DNA from: an uncultured Treponema sp.
GTDB lineage: Bacteria > Spirochaetota > Spirochaetia > Treponematales > Treponemataceae
Assembly (NCBI GenBank): GCA_946407195.1
Contig: CAMJNC010000007.1
Location: 1 to 34,779 of the forward strand
Length of the DNA: 34,779 nt
Direction: 5' to 3'
The notes below the pieces were generated by a model that was not told the origin of the DNA, did not search any database, and saw only the letters and a list, made by a program, of their open reading frames with translations. Positions 23,836-32,413 of this stretch are shown piece by piece (within the stretch, counting starts at the first letter, position 1; the number at the start of each line of letters is the position of its first letter). The position numbers were made by a program, and so were the translations under genes.

Positions 23836-24036
23836 TTACTTTCCGCAATATTCGTAGCCGGCTTCTTCTACGGCTGCTTTGATTGCTGCTTCATCTACAG
23901 CTTTTGAAGTTTCGATTTCTACTGTTCCGCTTTTGTGTGAAGCTGTGGCAGATGTAATTCCGTCGATTTTTTCGAGGGCTTTTTTTACGTGCATTTCGCA
24001 GTGTCCGCACATCATACCTTTTACATTGATTGTCAT
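23836..24036 (-). CDS. copZ: Probable internal translation product: CopZ-like copper chaperone
   Basis: Inside copA, in the same frame, ATG 24034-24036 is preceded by AAGGAG with 9 nt spacing and encodes a 66-residue HMA protein ([19 protein letters not shown]), the size of free CopZ. The residues just before it (KENKKEN) are a polar linker that looks like a former intergenic region read through. Either a copA-copZ gene fusion kept its start site or both long and short products are made. E. coli copA gives a short chaperone by frameshifting, so two products from one gene have precedent. Confidence 0.55.
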   Translation of the reverse strand: MTINVKGMMCGHCEMHVKKALEKIDGITSATASHKSGTVEIETSKAVDEAAIKAAVEEAGYEYCGK

Positions 24037-26331
24037 AGTGTTGTTCTCCTTTTTATTTTCTTTAGTTTCGGTTTTGTTGATTTTTATGAAGTTCAGACGC
24101 AGAGCGTTTGTGACTACGCAGAAGCTTGAAAGTCCCATTGCGGCAGCTCCAAACATTGGATTTAAACTCCAGCCGAAGGCCGCTACATAACAGCCGGCAG
24201 CGAGAGGGATTCCGATTATATTATAGAAGAATGCCCAGAAGAGATTTTCGTGAATATTACGCAGTGTTGCCCGGCTGATTTTGATTGCGGCAGCGACGTC
24301 GAGCAGGCTGTTTTTCATCAAAACTACATCTGCGGCATCAATTGCAACATCAGTTCCCGCTCCAATCGCAATTCCAAGATCTGCAGCGGTGAGGGCAGGG
24401 GCGTCGTTGATTCCGTCTCCGACCATCATAACTTTTCCATCCTTCATAAGGCGGCGGATTACTTCTTCTTTTCCGTCCGGTTTTACTGAAGCAATTACTT
24501 CGTCGACTCCGGCCTGAGTTCCGATTGTACGAGCTGTGGTTTCGTTGTCGCCTGTGAGCATTACAACGTGGAGTCCCATTTTCTTGAGCTGACTGATGGC
24601 GGCAGGTGAGTCTTCTTTGATTGTATCTGCTACGGCGATAATTCCAAGAAGCTTGTTTTCTTTTGCGAAGAGGACGGGTGTTTTTCCCTGGGCGGAGAGT
24701 TCGGCAAGTTTTTTGCTAAGAGGCGTGATGTCGGCACCAGCTGATTTCAAAATGTATTCTGTGTTTCCGCCGAAAACGGTTTCTCCGTTTATACAGGCTT
24801 TAAGACCATTGCCGGCGACAACTTCAAAATCTGTTGTTTCTGTCGCAGTCGCGCCTTTCTGGTTTGCATAAAGCGCAATAGCTTTTGAAATAGGGTGTTC
24901 ACTTTTTGCTTCGAGGGAACTTGCAGTTGAGATAAGTTCAGTCTCGTTCACACCATCAGCGGTAACAACATCAGTTACCTTCATAACGCCGGTTGTGATA
25001 GTTCCAGTTTTATCCAGGGCAATAATTTGTGTGCGGCCAGCCTGTTCAAGGGAAGCAGAAGTCTTAAACAAAATTCCAGACTTAGCACCAATTCCATTTC
25101 CTACCATAATTGCAACAGGAGTAGCAAGTCCCAGTGCACAAGGGCAGCTGATTACTAAAACAGAAACCGCACGAGCAATTGCATAGCCAAAAGTCTGTCC
25201 CACAAGCAGCCATACTGCAAGAGTCAAAACTGCAATTCCAATTACTGCAGGAACAAACACGCCGGACACACGGTCGGCAATTTTTGCAATAGGAGCCTTT
25301 GTTGCAGCGGCATCGCTTACCATGCGGATAATTTCTGAAAGGGTAGTGTCTTCGCCAACTCTGGTTGCGCGGCATACCATGTAACCGGAGGTGTTTATAG
25401 TTGCAGAAGAAACCTTATCGCCGCTCTGTTTTTCAACCGGAATACTTTCTCCTGTTAAAGCTGATTCATTTACTGCGCTCTGTCCTTCAGTTACAATTCC
25501 ATCTACAGGAATCTTATCGCCCGGACGTACAACGAACAGGTCTCCAACTTTTACTTCTTCAACAGGTACTGTCTTTTCAACTCCATCTACCAGAATCACC
25601 GCAGTCTCCGGGGCAAGATTCATCAAAGCCTTAAGGGCATTTGTTGTCTTTCCCTTAGACTTTGCTTCAAGCATTTTTCCAACAGTTATCAATGTAAGGA
25701 TTGTTGCAGCCGACTCAAAATAGAACTGATTCATGTAGTAGGAAACCAGCGTCTGATCAGCCTGCAAAACTGCACTGCTCATAGCAAAAAGTGCAAACAC
25801 ACTGTAGCCGAACGAAGCACTTGCTCCAAGGGCAATCAGGGTATCCATATTCGGGGAACGGTGAACCAGCCCTTTAAATCCGTTTATAAAAAACTTCTGG
25901 TTTATTACCATGATGAATGCTGAAATCAAAAGCTCGTACAATCCCATTGCAACATGGTTGCCGTTCAAAAAAGGAGGAAGCGGCCAGTTCCACAGCATGT
26001 GACCCATAGAAACATACATCAGCGGAATTAAAAGAATTACCGACGCAATAAGACGTTTTTTCATTTTTGGAGTTTCTGTATCTTCTAAAGAGTCTGCGTG
26101 ATTTTTTGTTGCGGACATTCCACCTTTTTCAGTACCCTTTGCACTGGCACCATAGCCTGCAGCTTCAACAGCACGGATAATTTCTTCAGCAGAAGCATCA
26201 CCTTCAACTCCCATTGAGTTAGTCAGTAAGCTTACCGCGCAGCTTTTTACTCCGGGTACAGCACTTACAGCTTTTTCTACCCGAGTCTGGCAGGCGGCAC
26301 AGCTCATTCCGGTTACATTAAATTGTTCCAT
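23836..26331 (-). CDS. copA: Copper-exporting P1B-type ATPase with N- and C-terminal HMA domains
   Basis: An 831-residue membrane pump. The N-terminal HMA domain has GMSCAAC (residue 8). Membrane helices flank the CPC ion site ([12 protein letters not shown]). The actuator loop has TGES, the phosphorylation site is DKTGT, the nucleotide domain has HPISKAIA, and the hinge is GDGINDAP. A second HMA domain (about 766-831, GMMCGHC) is fused at the C terminus. Together these identify a Cu(I) exporter. It starts 8 bp after csoR, with AGGAGG overlapping the csoR stop, so it is the second gene of a copper-inducible operon. The C-terminal HMA has its own internal start site. Confidence 0.95.
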   Translation of the reverse strand: MEQFNVTGMSCAACQTRVEKAVSAVPGVKSCAVSLLTNSMGVEGDASAEEIIRAVEAAGYGASAKGTEKGGMSATKNHADSLEDTETPKMKKRLIASVILLIPLMYVSMGHMLWNWPLPPFLNGNHVAMGLYELLISAFIMVINQKFFINGFKGLVHRSPNMDTLIALGASASFGYSVFALFAMSSAVLQADQTLVSYYMNQFYFESAATILTLITVGKMLEAKSKGKTTNALKALMNLAPETAVILVDGVEKTVPVEEVKVGDLFVVRPGDKIPVDGIVTEGQSAVNESALTGESIPVEKQSGDKVSSATINTSGYMVCRATRVGEDTTLSEIIRMVSDAAATKAPIAKIADRVSGVFVPAVIGIAVLTLAVWLLVGQTFGYAIARAVSVLVISCPCALGLATPVAIMVGNGIGAKSGILFKTSASLEQAGRTQIIALDKTGTITTGVMKVTDVVTADGVNETELISTASSLEAKSEHPISKAIALYANQKGATATETTDFEVVAGNGLKACINGETVFGGNTEYILKSAGADITPLSKKLAELSAQGKTPVLFAKENKLLGIIAVADTIKEDSPAAISQLKKMGLHVVMLTGDNETTARTIGTQAGVDEVIASVKPDGKEEVIRRLMKDGKVMMVGDGINDAPALTAADLGIAIGAGTDVAIDAADVVLMKNSLLDVAAAIKISRATLRNIHENLFWAFFYNIIGIPLAAGCYVAAFGWSLNPMFGAAAMGLSSFCVVTNALRLNFIKINKTETKENKKENNTMTINVKGMMCGHCEMHVKKALEKIDGITSATASHKSGTVEIETSKAVDEAAIKAAVEEAGYEYCGK

Positions 26332-26339
26332 ACAGCCTC

Positions 26340-26681
26340 CTATTTCATGAGCTTCTGGAGGGTAGTTACGAGCTCATCAATTACTTCGTCATTTCCCGAG
26401 CGGATATTTTCTGCAACACAGGTTCTTACATGATTTCCAAGTAAAACTTTATTGAAGCTGTTGAGTGCACTTGAGATTGCAGAAACCTGCATAAGGATAT
26501 CGGTACAGTAAGCGCCGCTTTCGAGCATGCCTTCAACACCGCGAACCTGACCTTCAATACGCTTCAGACGGTTCATAAGATCCTTTTTTTCGGCTTCTTC
26601 GCGTTCTTTATGTTTTCCAGAACAGCACGGACATGTGCATTCTGGTTCATCAATTTCTTCGTGATTGCATTCCTTAGCCAT
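26340..26681 (-). CDS. csoR: CsoR-family copper-sensing repressor
   Basis: A 113-residue protein from ATG 26681, with GGAGG 7 nt upstream; the track's longer ORF runs through the promoter. [18 protein letters not shown]-type helix 1 is present, then the Cu(I) ligand set Cys (GAYCTDIL), His (LGNHVRTC) and Cys, matching the C-H-C of CsoR. An N-terminal extension has CTCPCC and His residues, possibly an extra metal site. It heads the csoR-copA operon and its promoter has two matching operators. Cu(I) binding would release DNA. Confidence 0.92.
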   Translation of the reverse strand: MAKECNHEEIDEPECTCPCCSGKHKEREEAEKKDLMNRLKRIEGQVRGVEGMLESGAYCTDILMQVSAISSALNSFNKVLLGNHVRTCVAENIRSGNDEVIDELVTTLQKLMK

Positions 26682-26697
26682 ATACATCCTCCATTGC

Positions 26698-26755
26698 ATA
26701 CCCCTATAGGGTATCTGGCAATTGGGAGTATATACCCTTAGGGGGTATGTGTCAA
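26698..26755 (-). promoter_or_regulatory. csoR-copA promoter with two CsoR operators
   Basis: On the reverse strand TTGACA (26750-26755), a 17-bp spacer and TATACT form a strong promoter. ATACCCTTAGGGGGTAT (26732-26748) lies within the spacer and ATACCCCTATAGGGTAT (26698-26714) lies downstream, about 34 bp centre to centre. Both match the GC-rich TACCC/GGGTA CsoR operator type. The divergent dCMP deaminase gene starts about 50 bp away and may also be affected. Confidence 0.85.
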
Positions 26756-26807
26756 TCAGCAATTCTATGTTATACTGTATTAATAAGCCCAGACAAAGGA
26801 GAAGCTC

Positions 26808-27299
26808 ATGGACGCACGAAGAGACAAAACAAATTATTATCTTGATATTGCAGAGGAAGTTTCTAAAAGGTGTACATGTCTTCGAAGACATTATGGTGCT
26901 GTTATTGTAAAGAATGATGAAATAGTTTCTACAGGCTATGTTGGAGCTCCAAGGGGCAGGGCAAACTGTTCAGACCTTGGTTATTGTGTTCGTCAAAAAC
27001 TGAATATTCCACGTGGCGAGCGATATGAGCTTTGCCGCAGCGTTCATGCAGAAGCAAATGCAATTATTTCGGCTCCACGAGAGAGAATGATTGATTCAAC
27101 CATGTATCTGACCGGTCTGGAAGTAAGCGACAAATCCTATATTAATAATGCAAACAGCTGTTCAATGTGTAAACGTATGGTGATTAATGCCGGAATTAAA
27201 ACTGTTGTAATCAGATTAACTCGCGACGAATATAAAACAATTGAGGTTTCATCCTGGATTGAGAATGACGAATCTATAGATGGAACTATGGGCTATTAG
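26808..27299 (+). CDS. dCMP deaminase family protein (ComEB-like)
   Basis: A 163-residue zinc deaminase: HAEANAI (about residue 83) supplies the zinc His and catalytic Glu, and CSMCKRMVINAGI (about 122) the two zinc Cys. The VGAPRGRANCSDLGYC stretch is typical of dCMP deaminases, which make dUMP for thymidylate synthesis. AAAGGAG precedes ATG 26808. It is divergent from csoR. The 160-residue length fits the family. Confidence 0.88.
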   Translation: MDARRDKTNYYLDIAEEVSKRCTCLRRHYGAVIVKNDEIVSTGYVGAPRGRANCSDLGYCVRQKLNIPRGERYELCRSVHAEANAIISAPRERMIDSTMYLTGLEVSDKSYINNANSCSMCKRMVINAGIKTVVIRLTRDEYKTIEVSSWIENDESIDGTMGY

Positions 27300-27378
27300 G
27301 CTTAAGCGCAAAATTTAAAAAAAATTTGTTATTTATCGTTTAACTTTCAAAAATTCCCCAAAATTTTTCATAAAAAAT

Positions 27379-27510
27379 TTGACATTAATTTAGGAATTTG
27401 CTATATTATAAACAGCTTGTAAATAAGCTGATAAACTCTCTCCGATGTCCAGCAACGCTGGACGGCAAGGTTCCCTTCTAGTGTTACTGTCTGGGAACCT
27501 TGTTTTTTTT
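27379..27510 (+). ncRNA. Candidate small structured RNA (promoter, hairpin, terminator)
   Basis: TTGACA (27379-27384), a 17-bp spacer and TATATT (27402-27407) form a clean promoter. The predicted transcript of roughly 95 nt has a perfect hairpin GTCCAGC-AAC-GCTGGAC (27447-27463) and then AAGGTTCCC-N17-GGGAACCTT followed by GTTTTTTTT (27467-27510), an intrinsic terminator with a large loop. It ends about 50 bp before the sensor kinase ATG. It could be a free small RNA or a leader attenuator of the kinase operon. I do not recognise a riboswitch class. Confidence 0.6.
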
Positions 27511-27561
27511 AACTTACAAAAGTCTTTAAAAATCCCGTTTTTTTGTTATTATAAATCTGAC

Positions 27562-29187
27562 ATGAAAAGTAAAAGAAAAAACAGTCTGACTGATATACGT
27601 CACGAAATTCAGCGTATTCAGCTGATATTAATTATTGTTACAACGATTCTTATGAGTGTGGGCGGCGCGGTTGTTAATGTAAATGCGAGCGACAAAGCGT
27701 TTGACCAGAACCTTCAGGAAACGGCAGGTCTTATTACCCGGATCTATGGCTTTATGAGGGACGCACCCCGCCGCGACTTATGTATTGCTATGGATGGGAT
27801 TGCAGCGGAGCTGGCGGATGTAGACGTTATTTCAATTGTCGATACGGATAATATTCGAATTTATCATACAAATCATAATCTTATTGGCACCGAATATGAT
27901 GGTACCCACCCTGATTTTTCTTTTCGCAAGGAATATACAGAAAGCGATATTGGTCCGTCTGGACCTCAGCGACGTACCTATTCTGCAATTTACGACGAAA
28001 AAGGAAACTATATTGGTTTTATTATGGCAATTATGCTTAAAACCTCTATCCGCTCGTTTACTTATAAAATTGTATTGCTTTTCGTGTTTGTTACAGTTGC
28101 GGCAATAATTATAGAAATCGCAATATGCCGCGCCTTCTCCCGAAAACTAAAGCGGCGCCTCCTCGGTTACGAGCCCGACACCTTTACATCTATGTTCCGC
28201 ATCCGCGAAAATATTCTGGAATCTACTTATGACGGAATAATTGCCGTGGACAGCAGTAATTGTGTACAGTTTGCAAATAAGGCCGCCAAAAAAATGCTTG
28301 GCTGTAATGATGAAGACTGTGGGGGAGAAGGCTGCGAAGAAAAAATCAACCTTATTAAACAGAAGGTATTTACAGAACATCTGCTTTCAGATGTTATTAA
28401 AAACGGAGTTGCCGAGTTTGGTATTCAGCAGGAAACAGAAAACGGAACAGCCCTTTTAATAGACTATGTTCCTGTAATGGAAGATGGTGTTATAAACGGG
28501 GCAGTAGTACTTTTACACGACCGCACCGAATACACAAAGCTTATGGAAGAGCTTTCCGGTACAAAATATCTTGTAGACTCAATGCGCGCCAATAACCACG
28601 ACTTTACCAATAAGCTGCATGTAATTCTCGGGCTTATTCAGATAGGCGAATACGACAAGGCCGTTTCATACATCGAAAACATTTCCATCATCCAGCGGGA
28701 AACACTTAGCACAGTAATGCACGCGGTTGATAACGCATCCTTCGCGGCACTTTTAATTGGAAAAATTGCCCGAGCTTCCGAATGTAATGTGCGCTTTGTT
28801 CTTAAGGAAGGAATACGCTTTAAATCGTCTGAGGTTGCAGTTCCTTCCGAAGCACTTGTTACAATAGTCGGAAACCTTATAGACAATGCGCTCGATGCCA
28901 TGAACATGCAGTTTCAGGATATGAATCGTCCGCGCGAGCTTGAGTTCGGTGTATTTACAAAGCCTGGCGAGCTTTTAATAACCGTACGCGACACCGGCTG
29001 CGGCATTCCTTCCGAAATTGGCGAGAGAATTTTTGAAAAGGGCTTTTCTACCAAAGGAAGCGGCCGCGGAGTTGGCATGTATCATACAAAGCAGCTGGTA
29101 GAAAGCCTTGGTGGAACAATCAGCTTTGAGTCTGAGAAAGACATTGGAACCTCATTTATGGTACAATTAAAGGGTAATTATGTATAA
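27562..29187 (+). CDS. CitA/DcuS-type sensor histidine kinase
   Basis: A 541-residue inner-membrane kinase. TM1 is at about residues 18-40, a periplasmic Cache/PAS-like sensor at about 41-175, TM2 at about 178-200, a cytoplasmic PAS at about 220-315 and a SpoB-type dimerisation region with the phospho-acceptor His in NNHDFTNKLHVILGLI (about 340). The ATP-binding part has NLIDNALDAM, DTGCGIP and GSGRGVGMYHTK. This set defines the CitA/DcuS/DctS class that senses C4-dicarboxylates, citrate or related acids. The start is ATG 27562; the track start (27445) lies inside the upstream terminator. It overlaps the regulator gene by 8 nt. Confidence 0.88.
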   Translation: MKSKRKNSLTDIRHEIQRIQLILIIVTTILMSVGGAVVNVNASDKAFDQNLQETAGLITRIYGFMRDAPRRDLCIAMDGIAAELADVDVISIVDTDNIRIYHTNHNLIGTEYDGTHPDFSFRKEYTESDIGPSGPQRRTYSAIYDEKGNYIGFIMAIMLKTSIRSFTYKIVLLFVFVTVAAIIIEIAICRAFSRKLKRRLLGYEPDTFTSMFRIRENILESTYDGIIAVDSSNCVQFANKAAKKMLGCNDEDCGGEGCEEKINLIKQKVFTEHLLSDVIKNGVAEFGIQQETENGTALLIDYVPVMEDGVINGAVVLLHDRTEYTKLMEELSGTKYLVDSMRANNHDFTNKLHVILGLIQIGEYDKAVSYIENISIIQRETLSTVMHAVDNASFAALLIGKIARASECNVRFVLKEGIRFKSSEVAVPSEALVTIVGNLIDNALDAMNMQFQDMNRPRELEFGVFTKPGELLITVRDTGCGIPSEIGERIFEKGFSTKGSGRGVGMYHTKQLVESLGGTISFESEKDIGTSFMVQLKGNYV

Positions 29188-29902
29188 AGTTCTGATTGTA
29201 GAAGACGACCCTATGGTCGCCATGATAAATGAGCAGTACGTCTGTAAAAACAAAAACTTTAGCGTTGTAAAAACCTGCCGAAACGGACAGGAGGCGCTGG
29301 ACTTTCTGGTCGCTTCACAGGAGGGCAACTGTCAGGAAAAAAACTCCGTAGACCTTGTTATTATGGATGTGTTTATGCCGCTTTTGAGTGGAGTTGAAAC
29401 GCTCAAGAAAATCCGCGAGAACAAGCTTAACTGTGAAGTTATTATGGTAACTGCCGCTAATGATCCTGCAACTCTCGAAGAAACCATGCACCTTGGTGTT
29501 ATTGATTTTCTGATTAAGCCTTTTGCCTATGAAAGATTTCAGGTTGCCCTGGAAAAGTTTACGGCTAAGACAGAGGCCTTCCGCGGGGCTAATCAGACAA
29601 TTGATCAAAGTTATGTAGACAGCCTTATTTCTAATGGCGGCGCGGTTCAGGCTTCTCATTCAGATTCTCTGCAAAATACAGAGCTTCCTAAGGGTATTCA
29701 GAAAAAAACACTTCAGCTTCTAACTGATTATATGAAGGGGAAATCAGGCTGGATTTCCGGTGACAAGATTTCCGAAGAGATTGGGCTTTCGAGCGTAACT
29801 GTACGCCATTACATGGGCTACCTTATGGAAATCAAAAAAATAAAGGGCGAAATCAACTACGAAACCGGCGGACGCCCTAGTATGCTGTATCACAACACTT
29901 GA
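29180..29902 (+). CDS. CitB/DcuR-type response regulator
   Basis: A 240-residue protein with a receiver domain (VLIVEDDPMVA, phospho-acceptor Asp in LVIMDVFMP, Thr in MVTAAN, Lys in FLIKPF) and a C-terminal HTH (about 180-235, GDKISEEIGLSSVTVRHYMGYL) of the CitB/DcuR class. It overlaps the kinase gene by 8 nt, so the pair is one operon. Targets may include transport or catabolic genes nearby such as the cstA-like gene, but no site evidence links them. Confidence 0.9.
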   Translation: MYKVLIVEDDPMVAMINEQYVCKNKNFSVVKTCRNGQEALDFLVASQEGNCQEKNSVDLVIMDVFMPLLSGVETLKKIRENKLNCEVIMVTAANDPATLEETMHLGVIDFLIKPFAYERFQVALEKFTAKTEAFRGANQTIDQSYVDSLISNGGAVQASHSDSLQNTELPKGIQKKTLQLLTDYMKGKSGWISGDKISEEIGLSSVTVRHYMGYLMEIKKIKGEINYETGGRPSMLYHNT

Positions 29903-29926
29903 CCTCTCTAAACATTCTGTTATAAT
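29899..29926 (+). promoter_or_regulatory. Promoter of the rrf2-type gene
   Basis: TTGACC, 16 bp and a perfect TATAAT, with the -35 overlapping the stop codon of the response regulator gene. A leader of about 20 nt carries AAGGAAGG before the ATG. This allows the Rrf2 gene to be expressed independently of the two-component operon. Confidence 0.7.
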
Positions 29927-29953
29927 CTACTTATATACAAGGAAGGTAGATAA

Positions 29954-30355
29954 ATGATCGTTTCGACTAAAGGACGCTATGCACTGCGTGTTATGATTGA
30001 TCTTGCTGAGCAGCACACACAGGATCGTACTCCTCTTAAAGAAATTGCAGAAAGACAGAATATTTCTCAAAAATATATAGAAGCCATTATGACGCTGCTT
30101 TCCAAAAACGGTTTTGTAGAGGCTGTTCACGGTAAGGGCGGCGGTTATAAGCTTAATAAAAAACCGGAAGAATACAGGGTAGGAGATATTCTTCGTCTTA
30201 CAGAGGGAAGCCTTTCTCCGGTTGCCTGTCTTGAAAAGGGAGCTGCTGAATGCCCGCGTAAAAGCGAATGCAGAACCCTTCCGTTATGGACCAAGCTGGA
30301 TGATTTAGTTGAGAATTATCTGGATAGTGTTACCTTAGCTGATTTAATGAAATAA
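29954..30355 (+). CDS. Rrf2-family transcriptional regulator (IscR/NsrR-like)
   Basis: A 133-residue protein: winged helix with STKGRYALRVMIDLA and ISQKYIEAIMTLL, the wing VHGKGGGYKL, and a three-Cys cluster CLEKGAAECPRKSEC (about residues 93-107) that matches the Fe-S ligand set of IscR/NsrR-like sensors. It probably senses Fe-S status, oxygen or NO. No isc genes are adjacent; the next gene is convergent. Start chosen at ATG 29954 with AAGGAAGG upstream. Confidence 0.9.
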   Translation: MIVSTKGRYALRVMIDLAEQHTQDRTPLKEIAERQNISQKYIEAIMTLLSKNGFVEAVHGKGGGYKLNKKPEEYRVGDILRLTEGSLSPVACLEKGAAECPRKSECRTLPLWTKLDDLVENYLDSVTLADLMK

Positions 30356-30360
30356 ATTGA

Positions 30361-30391
30361 AATCTTCAGGTTTTGCCTGAGGATTTTTTTT
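30361..30391. terminator. Intrinsic terminator between convergent genes
   Basis: AATCTTCAGG and CCTGAGGATT form a 10-bp stem with one G-T pair around TTTTG, followed by TTTTTTTT on the forward strand. The reverse strand has a matching A-rich side. It ends the rrf2-type gene and overlaps the stop of the convergent HATPase gene. Confidence 0.8.
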
Positions 30392-31058
30392 ATATCTCTT
30401 CCAATGTATCCTTTGGAATTTCAATTGTTGCAATGGTTTCGTTATCTGTTGTTTGAAATTTGAGATGATCAGAGGCGAGTCCCATTTTTTTAAGCATAAT
30501 AAGAACTGTAATAATTCCAAGACCGGAACCTTCTGTCTGGTCAATGTCATTCATTGCATCGGCCATAGTGGTGTAAACCTTTGTTTTTTCTATTTTTTCT
30601 TTAATTCGCTTATATTCTGAATCTGTAATTTTTGTATTATTCGAAACAGTAATGGAAATTATGTTATCGGCAGAAAGAAGAAGATGTACCTCGAGATGTA
30701 CAGCCTCAAGCTCTTCTTCATAATGAAGGGTATTTTCATCGAGATTTTCTTTGAACGCCTTCATTCCGTTTTTATAATCCTGTTCGTTATTAATATTCAG
30801 ATTATGCTCTTTAAAATAAATACGTTTTGCATTTGCTTTGCTTGCATTATCCAAAAGTTCAAAGAGACAATAAGAAAGATAATTGAACAGGTATTCCTGA
30901 TTACATTCTTCAAGGAATATGTGGAGGATCTTTAGAAAACGTTCCTTCTGTTCAGGAGTAAGCGTATAGCAGAAAAAGTCTATAGGCTGTCTGTTCTGGA
31001 CCGCAACTTTAATAGTTTCAATATCTGCTTCGCTTATAACTTTATCGTTAACTTTCAT
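30390..31058 (-). CDS. HATPase-fold protein (histidine kinase-like ATPase domain only)
   Basis: A 222-residue soluble protein with an N-box-like LFELLDNASKANAKRIYF (about residue 70) and a G-box EGSGLGIITVLIML (about 175), so it has a GHKL ATP-binding fold without dimerisation or sensor domains. Such stand-alone domains serve as RsbW-type anti-sigma kinases or as accessory signal proteins. A TATAAT box lies about 13 nt before the ATG and there is no Shine-Dalgarno. A SpoIIE-type phosphatase gene lies 1.4 kb away on the other strand, which could suggest partner switching, but no STAS antagonist gene is in the window. Confidence 0.65.
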   Translation of the reverse strand: MKVNDKVISEADIETIKVAVQNRQPIDFFCYTLTPEQKERFLKILHIFLEECNQEYLFNYLSYCLFELLDNASKANAKRIYFKEHNLNINNEQDYKNGMKAFKENLDENTLHYEEELEAVHLEVHLLLSADNIISITVSNNTKITDSEYKRIKEKIEKTKVYTTMADAMNDIDQTEGSGLGIITVLIMLKKMGLASDHLKFQTTDNETIATIEIPKDTLEEI

Positions 31059-31235
31059 AACTTTAACTATATTATAACCCCGATTGAAAAATAATCAACA
31101 AAAAAACAATGACTTTTTTCTTTAAAATAACTTTGGTTATTTTTACAATTTACATCGCTTTTTTTACAATAAAAATAAAATTTATAGTTTATACTTCTTA
31201 TCAAAGGAAATTATTTCCAGGAGGATAAAACCAAT

Positions 31236-32351
31236 ATGAAAAAGCTTGGATTTGGATTGATGAGACTTCCTTATACGGAAGACAAAACCTGGGGTAATAT
31301 TGATTTGGAAAAGACCCGCGTAATGATTGATGCCTATATGGCACAGGGGTTTACTTATTTTGATACAGCGTGGGTTTATCACGGCGGATTTTCTGAGCGC
31401 GTTTTCGGTGAGCTTGTTGCAAAGCGTTATCCTCGCGAAAAGTTCCAGGTTACTACAAAAATGCCTCTCTGGGGAAAAACTGACCCGGCTGATCTTCAGA
31501 AAACCTTTGATGAGCAGCTTAAAAAGTGCGGTGTAGAATATTTTGATTATTATTTCCTCCATGCCCTTAATAAAGACGTTTACGAAACTGCAGAAAAGCT
31601 TGGTGGCTTTGAATGGATGCAGAAAATGAAGGCAGAAGGAAAAATTAAGCATCCGGGCTTCAGCTTCCACGACAGTGCAGATGTTCTTGAAATGATTTTG
31701 AGCAAGCATCCGGAAGTGGAGCTTGTTCAGCTGCAGATTAACTATATTGACTGGGAAAGCGAAGGAGTTCAGAGCCGTAAATGCTACGAAATCTGTAAGC
31801 GCTATGGAATTCCTGTTTCAATTATGGAGCCTATTAAGGGCGGAAGCCTTGCAAACATCATGCCGGACGCAAAAAAAATCTTTACAGCCTATAATCCGAA
31901 TGCGAGCGTTGCAAGCTGGGCTGTTCGCTATTGTGCAAGCATGGACAATATTCTTGTTGTTCTCAGCGGTATGAGCAATATGGAACAGCTTGAAGATAAT
32001 ATGAGCTACATGAAGGACTTTGTTCCTCTTAATGCAGAAGAGCAGGCTTGTGTTCAGAAAGCTACAGACCTTATTAAATCTACAATTGCAGTTCCTTGTA
32101 CAGGCTGCCGCTATTGTGTAGACGAAACAAACGGTGGCTGCCCTCAGAACATCAATATTCCGCGTATGTTTGAGCTGTTGAATGAAGCAAAGCGTTATGG
32201 CGCTGCCTCTTACAAATGGCACTTTAACGAGGAGCTTAAGAAAACCGGCAATCCTGCTGAATGTGTTGGCTGTGGAAACTGCGAAAGTCACTGTCCTCAG
32301 AAAATCAGCATTATAGAACAGCTTAAAAAGGTTGCTCCAACATTTTCATAA
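31236..32351 (+). CDS. Aldo/keto reductase with C-terminal 4Fe-4S motifs
   Basis: A 371-residue protein. The barrel starts KKLGFGLMRLP, and the catalytic set is visible: Asp in FDTAWVYHGG, the adjacent Tyr, Lys in VTTKMP and His in YYFLHAL. The C terminus has CTGCRYCVDETNGGCPQNI (about 290) and CVGCGNCESHCPQKISI (about 345), the ferredoxin-like tail of the Fe-S AKR subfamily common in anaerobes. AGGAGG precedes the ATG. The redox partner and substrate are not determinable here. Confidence 0.9.
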   Translation: MKKLGFGLMRLPYTEDKTWGNIDLEKTRVMIDAYMAQGFTYFDTAWVYHGGFSERVFGELVAKRYPREKFQVTTKMPLWGKTDPADLQKTFDEQLKKCGVEYFDYYFLHALNKDVYETAEKLGGFEWMQKMKAEGKIKHPGFSFHDSADVLEMILSKHPEVELVQLQINYIDWESEGVQSRKCYEICKRYGIPVSIMEPIKGGSLANIMPDAKKIFTAYNPNASVASWAVRYCASMDNILVVLSGMSNMEQLEDNMSYMKDFVPLNAEEQACVQKATDLIKSTIAVPCTGCRYCVDETNGGCPQNINIPRMFELLNEAKRYGAASYKWHFNEELKKTGNPAECVGCGNCESHCPQKISIIEQLKKVAPTFS

Positions 32352-32371
32352 GCCTTCTTTACACAATTTTT

Positions 32372-32400
32372 TTGTCAAATCAGTTTTCCTCTGTTATAAT
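32372..32400 (+). promoter_or_regulatory. Promoter with very short leader
   Basis: TTGTCA, a 17-bp spacer and TATAAT (32395-32400). The ATG at 32414 lies 13 nt after the -10, so the leader is about 7 nt and has no Shine-Dalgarno. It is another near-leaderless start in this window. Confidence 0.7.
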
Positions 32401-32413
32401 AGTAGAATCAACT

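Noticed and set aside
26682-26891. 70-residue N-terminal extension of CsoR in the ORF track
   Set aside because: It crosses the promoter and both operators; ATG 26681 with GGAGG matches family length.
27445-27561. Longer N terminus of the sensor kinase
   Set aside because: The extension reads through an RNA hairpin and intrinsic terminator, whereas ATG 27562 gives a normal short cytoplasmic tail before TM1.
31182-31709. 175-aa reverse ORF
   Set aside because: Antisense to the aldo/keto reductase, which has clear catalytic motifs; no coherent domain in the reverse frame.
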